Assembly (NCBI RefSeq): GCF_000620065.1
Contig: NZ_JHVI01000025.1
Location: 1-58,405, forward strand
Direction: 5' to 3'
DNA: 58,405 nt
Source: Meiothermus cerbereus DSM 11376
GTDB lineage: Bacteria; Deinococcota; Deinococci; Deinococcales; Thermaceae
Below, piece after piece: positions 54,527-58,405 of the stretch (the first letter of the stretch is position 1; every line of letters starts with the position of its first letter). A program made the translations under genes and the position numbers. The notes beneath the pieces were generated by a model that saw only the letters and a list, made by a program, of their open reading frames with translations, searched no databases and was not told where the DNA came from.

Positions 54527-55486
54527 ATGCGGGTGCATCTGGTGGCTGTGCAAACTGAGGTACAGGCCCTGCACTATACCAGTGCCGAGGGCTTCAGGCA
54601 GCATGTGCTCGAGCGAACCCTGTCCGCTACCCAAGGGCTGCCCGAGCAAGAGCCCCGCCTGGTTGCCTTTCCCGAAGCCTTCGCCCTACCGCTGTTGTTC
54701 TGGCTCGATACCCCTCCAGCCGTGCGGGAGGCCAAAACCAGCCTGCAGGCCGCGCTGCAACTGATTCGGGAAAACTGGCGGGCCGCCCTTGGGCTAGGCG
54801 TCTTGAGTCCTGCGGTGTTCTACCATCTGCGGGCCCCCAAGGTCTGGCCGGTGTACGAGCAGGCTTTTCGGGAAGCCGCCCAGGCCGTAGGGGCCTATGT
54901 GGTGGCTGGCAGCATTTTCAGCCCCTTTATGGACTGGGAACCCACCCAAGGACTGCACCCCCAGGGCAAGCGCGCCTATAACTTTTCGCTGGTCATTTCG
55001 CCGCAGGGCACCATCCTGGGACGTGTTCCCAAGGTTAACCTGACCCCGCACGAGCAGGGGGCTTTTTTATCGCGGGGGCAGCCCGGCAGGCAAACCCTGA
55101 AAACCCGGCTGGGCACCATTGCCAACCTGATCTGTCTGGACGCTTTTCACGATAGCCTGATCGAGCAGGCCGATGCTGCCGGAGCCTGGCTGGTGGTGCA
55201 GCCCTCAGCCAATGCGGCCCGCTGGGAGGGGCCCTGGAGTGGTGATCCAGGTCAAATAGAGGGGGAGGTCTGGCTGCGCGAGGGGCTGGCCAAAAAGCTA
55301 CAAAACCGCGAAAATCTTCGCTATGGCCTGAACCCCATGCTGAATGGACACCTCTACGACCTTTATTTTGAGGGCAAAAGCGGCATCTACCAGGCTGGCG
55401 GGCCGCTGGCCCTGGCCGATAGCCCCGTGGGCGATGCCTTTGTGCGCGTGGCGGTAGAACTACCCGATAGCGGAACCTCTTTCTAA
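54527..55486 (+). CDS. Carbon-nitrogen hydrolase (nitrilase superfamily)
   Basis: This 319-residue enzyme has the Glu-Lys-Cys triad: Glu in LVAFPEAFALPL, Lys in GRVPKVNLTPHEQ, and Cys in NLICLDAFHDS. Such enzymes hydrolyse C-N bonds of amides or nitriles. The region around the Cys and the insert VQPSANAARWEGPWSGDP are atypical of omega-amidase or NAD synthase domains. The substrate is unknown. The start may be ATG 54527 or GTG 54518. Confidence 0.82.
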   Translation: MRVHLVAVQTEVQALHYTSAEGFRQHVLERTLSATQGLPEQEPRLVAFPEAFALPLLFWLDTPPAVREAKTSLQAALQLIRENWRAALGLGVLSPAVFYHLRAPKVWPVYEQAFREAAQAVGAYVVAGSIFSPFMDWEPTQGLHPQGKRAYNFSLVISPQGTILGRVPKVNLTPHEQGAFLSRGQPGRQTLKTRLGTIANLICLDAFHDSLIEQADAAGAWLVVQPSANAARWEGPWSGDPGQIEGEVWLREGLAKKLQNRENLRYGLNPMLNGHLYDLYFEGKSGIYQAGGPLALADSPVGDAFVRVAVELPDSGTSF

Positions 55487-55518
55487 TACCCACCCATCCT
55501 GGGCACTGGGCTTTGGGC

Positions 55519-55524
55519 TAAATT
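55519..55524 (+). promoter_or_regulatory. -10 box TAAATT of the Rrf2 gene, leaderless type
   Basis: TAAATT is followed by GAGGCC and ATG 55531. GAGG is too close to the ATG for an efficient Shine-Dalgarno, which favours leaderless initiation. Confidence 0.45.
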
Positions 55525-55530
55525 GAGGCC

Positions 55531-56031
55531 ATGCGCCTCTCCAAAACTGATATCTACGCCTTTAAAGTCCTGGGCTACCTGGGCACCCAGCCCCTCGAGC
55601 GCTTCGTGGGCAGCGAAGAGCTGGGCCAGGCCACAGGCGTGCCCCATACCTACCTCATGCGGATTCTGGCCGCACTGGTGGGGCACCATCTGGTGGTTTC
55701 CAAAAAGGGGCAGGGTGGGGGGTATGCCCTGCCCCGTCCGCCCCAGGAAATCAACCTACGCGACGTGATCCGGGCCGTGGATGGCCCCATCGCTCCCCTG
55801 GCCTGCGTGAGCCTCAACTGGCCCAAAGCCTGCCTGGAGGAAAAGCGCTGTCATGCCCGCAGCACCGTCTGGCTCAAGGTGCGCGACGCCGTTTTGCAAA
55901 GCCTGGGCCAGGTCAGCGTGGCCGATCTGGCCGCCGACTTCCAGCAGGGGGTAGATTACTCGGAGTGCCTGGATCACCTGCTGCCCTCGAGCGAGCTTCT
56001 CACCCGCCGCACCAAAACGCCCAGGCAGTAA
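55531..56031 (+). CDS. Rrf2-family transcription regulator with Fe-S-type cysteines
   Basis: This 166-residue regulator has a winged helix (SSEELGQATGVPHTYLMRIL-like region at about 28-50, VSKKGQGGGYALPRPPQEI wing) and three cysteines in CVSLNWPKAC and EEKRCHA, spaced C-x8-C-x5-C. IscR and NsrR use such cysteines to hold an Fe-S cluster. It probably senses Fe-S, sulfur or NO status and likely controls the sulfurtransferase gene downstream through the palindrome at 56103-56129. That target is inferred. Confidence 0.88.
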   Translation: MRLSKTDIYAFKVLGYLGTQPLERFVGSEELGQATGVPHTYLMRILAALVGHHLVVSKKGQGGGYALPRPPQEINLRDVIRAVDGPIAPLACVSLNWPKACLEEKRCHARSTVWLKVRDAVLQSLGQVSVADLAADFQQGVDYSECLDHLLPSSELLTRRTKTPRQ

Positions 56032-56102
56032 TTCCTTTCGTGGATTCCACCCCAACGCGCCAGGTTATTGAAATGGCCCCTGCTTCTGGTTATGATTCAA
56101 TT

Positions 56103-56129
56103 TATAGATTACATTTTTTGTAATCTATA
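56103..56129. promoter_or_regulatory. Perfect 11-5-11 palindrome, probable operator
   Basis: TATAGATTACA and TGTAATCTATA flank TTTTT. It lies between the Rrf2 gene and the sulfurtransferase promoter, about 40 bp upstream of the -35 box. It is AT-rich, unlike its surroundings. Confidence 0.7.
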
Positions 56130-56165
56130 TTAGCGTAACCTCGACCATCTTTGCCTTAAGCTGTT

Positions 56166-56193
56166 TTGGGTTAACTGATGTTATGACTATAAA
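56166..56193 (+). promoter_or_regulatory. Promoter of the sulfurtransferase gene
   Basis: TTGGGT (56166-56171) and TATAAA (56188-56193) are spaced 16 bp apart, upstream of GGGAGGA and ATG 56212. Confidence 0.5.
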
Positions 56194-56211
56194 GTTTCTG
56201 GGAGGATCAAG

Positions 56212-57072
56212 ATGAGCTACGCCAACCCCGATGTACTGGTTTCCACCGACTGGGTGCTGGAAAACCTAAACAACCCCGAGGTGCGTATCCTCGAGGTCAA
56301 CGAAGACATCCTGCTCTACGACACCGGGCATATCCCCGGCAGTCAGAAGATCGACTGGCAGGCCGACCTATGGGACGACACCATCCGCGAGTTTATCCAG
56401 CCCGACGAGCTGGCCGCCCTGTTCGAGCGCCTGGGTATCTCCAACGACACCACCATCGTGCTGTATGGCGATAAGAACAACTGGTGGGCGGCCTATGCCT
56501 TCTGGTTCTTTAGCTACAACGGACACCCCAAGCTCAAGCTGATGAACGGTGGACGCATCAAGTGGATCCAGGAAAATAAACCCCTCACCACCGAGGTGCC
56601 CAGCTACCCCAGAGGCACGTACACCCCCGGTCAGCGCGACCCCCGTCTGCGGGCCTTCCGCGATGAAGTGCTGGCCCATCTGGACAAGGTCAAGGCAGGC
56701 CAAGGCGCTTTGGTGGATGTGCGCAGCCCCGCCGAGTTCACCGGCGAAAAAACCCACATGCCCGAGTACCCCCAGGAAGGGGTGTTGCGCGGGGGGCACA
56801 TCCCTGGGGCCAAGAGCATTCCCTGGGCTACCACGGTGAATTCCGACGGCACCTTCAAGAGCGCGGAGGAGCTCCGGGCCATCTACGAGAGCAAAGGCAT
56901 CACCCCCGATAAAGAGGTGATTGCCTACTGCCGTATTGCCGAGCGCAGCAGCCATAGCTGGTTTGTGCTCAAGCACCTGCTGGGCTTCCCCAACGTTAAG
57001 AACTACGACGGTAGCTGGACCGAGTGGGGCAACGCGGTGGGTGTGCCCATCGAGAAAGGCCCAGAACGGTAG
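56212..57072 (+). CDS. Thiosulfate/3-mercaptopyruvate-type sulfurtransferase
   Basis: This 286-residue enzyme has two rhodanese domains. The N-terminal one is inactive-like and keeps STDWVLENL and [13 protein letters not shown]; the C-terminal one has [12 protein letters not shown] and the active Cys in [20 protein letters not shown] is the loop of rhodanese-type thiosulfate sulfurtransferases of Actinobacteria and Thermus; thiosulfate as donor is likely. GGGAGGA precedes the ATG. It ends 6 bp from the convergent single-domain rhodanese gene. Confidence 0.9.
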   Translation: MSYANPDVLVSTDWVLENLNNPEVRILEVNEDILLYDTGHIPGSQKIDWQADLWDDTIREFIQPDELAALFERLGISNDTTIVLYGDKNNWWAAYAFWFFSYNGHPKLKLMNGGRIKWIQENKPLTTEVPSYPRGTYTPGQRDPRLRAFRDEVLAHLDKVKAGQGALVDVRSPAEFTGEKTHMPEYPQEGVLRGGHIPGAKSIPWATTVNSDGTFKSAEELRAIYESKGITPDKEVIAYCRIAERSSHSWFVLKHLLGFPNVKNYDGSWTEWGNAVGVPIEKGPER

Positions 57073-57078
57073 CCCTGA

Positions 57079-57378
57079 TTAGCGGTTATCGGCCATTTTA
57101 CGCAGCTTTTGCAGACCCCCCTCGAGGTTGTACACCAACTCGTAGCCAGCCGCCTCGAGGTACAACCCAGCCAGCTCGCTCATCACCCCCCGCTCGCAGA
57201 CCAAGAGCAGGGGGCGGTCTTTGGGCAGGCTGTGGTTGCCATGCTGGATGTCGTGCAACGGGATATGCAAAGCACCCTCGAGGTCAGCGCGGTTGTACTG
57301 TTCGGGGGGTCGCACATCCACTATCAGGGGGTTGTCCTGGAGAAAGTTCTTGAGCAGCTCGGGTTTTAGGGTTCGCAT
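57079..57378 (-). CDS. Single-domain rhodanese-like protein
   Basis: This 99-residue protein has the rhodanese fold: PLIVDVRPPEQYNRADLEGA, HIPLHDI, and the active loop LLVCERGVMSELAGLYL with Cys near residue 63. It could carry persulfide sulfur. ATG 57378 is chosen because it starts the fold; the upstream frame lacks signals. It is convergent with the two-domain enzyme. Confidence 0.87.
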   Translation of the reverse strand: MRTLKPELLKNFLQDNPLIVDVRPPEQYNRADLEGALHIPLHDIQHGNHSLPKDRPLLLVCERGVMSELAGLYLEAAGYELVYNLEGGLQKLRKMADNR

Positions 57379-57486
57379 AATCCTAAGATAGAACAAAAGG
57401 CAGAGGGGCAATTGCCCCAGCCTGAGCACGCCGCGCTAAAAGGGCCACCCCACCTGCAGGCCAGCGGGACATGGCGCAGCTCCGCC

Positions 57487-57978
57487 CTACAGCTCCAGCA
57501 AAGCCTCGGCCTGGAAAAGGTTGATGCCGCTATCTACCAGGGCCAGGTACTTCTCCATGCTGCTCACTTCCTCAACCTGCTCTTCCAGGAACCACTGCAA
57601 GAACTGAAAGCCGACAAAGTCGCCCTCCGCAAGGGCCACTTTAGCCATGGACTGGAATTGCTCGGTTACACTGCGCTCCCACTTGAGGGCTTGCGAAACC
57701 GCATCGGCAGCACTCTTGAAGCGAGTGGAAGCAGCCGGTATGGCCGGAAAGTCGAAGGCCTCACCCACATCCACCAGGAAACGCACAATCTTTAGGGCGT
57801 GTTCTTTTTCTTCTGCTGCCTGCCCGTAGAACAGGGTCGCCCATTTGTCCAGGTTCTGCTGGGCAAAGTAGGTTCCGATGGCCAGGTATTGCTGGTGCGC
57901 TCCAAGTTCATGGCCGATTTGTTCCTTGAGTTTCTGAGCGAGCTTGCTCGATATAAGCGGTTGTGGGGTATTAGGCAT
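57487..57978 (-). CDS. Ferritin
   Basis: This 163-residue cage protein stores iron. It has ferritin helices and ligands: QIGHELGAHQQYLAIGTYF (Glu), AAEEKEHALKIVRFLVD (Glu-Glu-His), QFLQWFLEEQVEE. There is no haem-binding Met typical of bacterioferritin, so a non-haem ferritin is likely. AAGGAG precedes the ATG. The promoter region is only 103 bp from the IS end. Confidence 0.9.
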   Translation of the reverse strand: MPNTPQPLISSKLAQKLKEQIGHELGAHQQYLAIGTYFAQQNLDKWATLFYGQAAEEKEHALKIVRFLVDVGEAFDFPAIPAASTRFKSAADAVSQALKWERSVTEQFQSMAKVALAEGDFVGFQFLQWFLEEQVEEVSSMEKYLALVDSGINLFQAEALLEL

Positions 57979-58081
57979 GGTTCACTCCTTACGGGCCGAT
58001 CTATGAAACACCTATCAACTAAAAGGCTAACACTTCGGGCCCCCAGCAAAGTAACCCCATCCCCATAAGCAAGCCTCCTTC

Positions 58082-58240
58082 GGGTGCATCTCAGCAATTC
58101 CGTACAGGGAAAGCCCTCCACCTCAGGGCCTCGAAGGCCACCAGCGGATGGGAACTACATAGCTGGGCGCGGTGGGCTGCTGTGCGCGAAGCCCCAGGGC
58201 GACTCCACTGCATCCCCGAGCGTTTCATGCGGGCACCGAT
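58082..58240 (-). mobile_element. Right-end fragment of the insertion sequence, second copy
   Basis: This is the inverted copy of bases 1-159, with no mismatch. The IS continues past the right edge of the window. Confidence 0.8.
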
Positions 58241-58405
58241 AACATGCTTGTTCATCCCCTCCACCTGGCCTGAACCGATGGGCCAGCCCCGGGCTTTATA
58301 GGCCGGGTAGTCCATCCGATCGGCCCTTTGCTCCAGGTACTGGATTGCGCTGCGGGCCTCTTCCGACCAGCTCTGCCGCTCAGGAGCGGTAGGGGGTGGG
58401 CAGTA
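58091..58405 (-). CDS. C-terminal part of an ISKra4-like transposase, cut by the window edge
   Basis: The frame is open from 58405 to TGA at 58091, 104 residues. SWSEEARSAIQYLEQRADRM is followed by the diagnostic GWPIGSGQVEGMNKHVIGAR and MKRSGMQWSR. That GSG-x-VE-x-NK block is the Glu-containing end of the DDE domain in ISKra4-family transposases. The N-terminal part is outside the window. It is the same element as at the left edge, inverted. Confidence 0.82.
   Translation of the reverse strand, partial: YCPPPTAPERQSWSEEARSAIQYLEQRADRMDYPAYKARGWPIGSGQVEGMNKHVIGARMKRSGMQWSRPGASRTAAHRAQLCSSHPLVAFEALRWRAFPVRNC

Overview
The window is 58.4 kb of moderately GC-rich bacterial chromosome. It most resembles Meiothermus/Thermus (phylum Deinococcota). 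Four things point that way: a Taq-type DNA polymerase I, a second archaeal-type AspRS, very frequent CTCGAG hexamers, and many genes whose -10 box lies only 6-7 nt before the start codon (leaderless transcripts). The genus is inferred from protein character, not from a database match. The content is mostly housekeeping. The unusual material is in the repeats, leaders and some operon layouts.

Layout. Both ends carry the 3' end of the same ISKra4-like transposase in opposite orientation, identical over 159 bp. 0.4-5.7 kb: Mg2+ channel mgtE, an iron-type ABC permease and ATPase, and truA. 5.6-13.5 kb (minus): a secreted protein, then a peptide-type ABC cluster with two tandem paralogous binding proteins, DppB and an unusually long DppC. 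13.7-27.8 kb: an A-type Fe-S carrier, M24 peptidase, prs, LCP protein, HD protein, enoyl-CoA hydratase, polA, aspS2, HRDC protein, desaturase, cold shock protein, Nudix, CMD protein and a HAD protein. 28-35.5 kb (plus): purine operon purB-C-S-Q-(HAD)-L-F. 35.5-35.9 kb: composite repeat region. 35.9-39.6 kb: divergent ribH and FMN-riboswitch-led ribD-ribE-ribBA. 39.7-43.4 kb (minus): an ECF sigma/anti-sigma pair followed by Tat-exported ferritin-like and CHRD proteins. 43.4-48.9 kb: trpS-scpA, minD-minE, a small membrane protein, and the methylmalonyl-CoA mutase large subunit. 49-53.8 kb: a second peptide-type ABC operon and divergent chrA. 53.9-58 kb: tRNA-Ala(CGC), a secreted protein, a nitrilase-family enzyme, an Rrf2 regulator, two rhodanese-type proteins and ferritin.

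How it fits together. Purine synthesis supplies GTP, the riboflavin precursor; prs supplies PRPP to purine synthesis. The Rrf2 regulator carries Fe-S-type cysteines, and a perfect 11-5-11 palindrome separates it from the sulfurtransferase gene. That suggests a small sulfur or redox regulon. The two peptide ABC clusters lack ATPase genes and the iron-type cluster lacks a binding protein, so partners must be encoded elsewhere.

The least explained material comprises two interspersed hairpin repeat families (about 125 bp and 150-215 bp) that cluster at 3' ends of genes, a shared ATCCACCAATTG palindrome in the peptide-transport cluster, and the sigma/ferritin-like/CHRD cluster.
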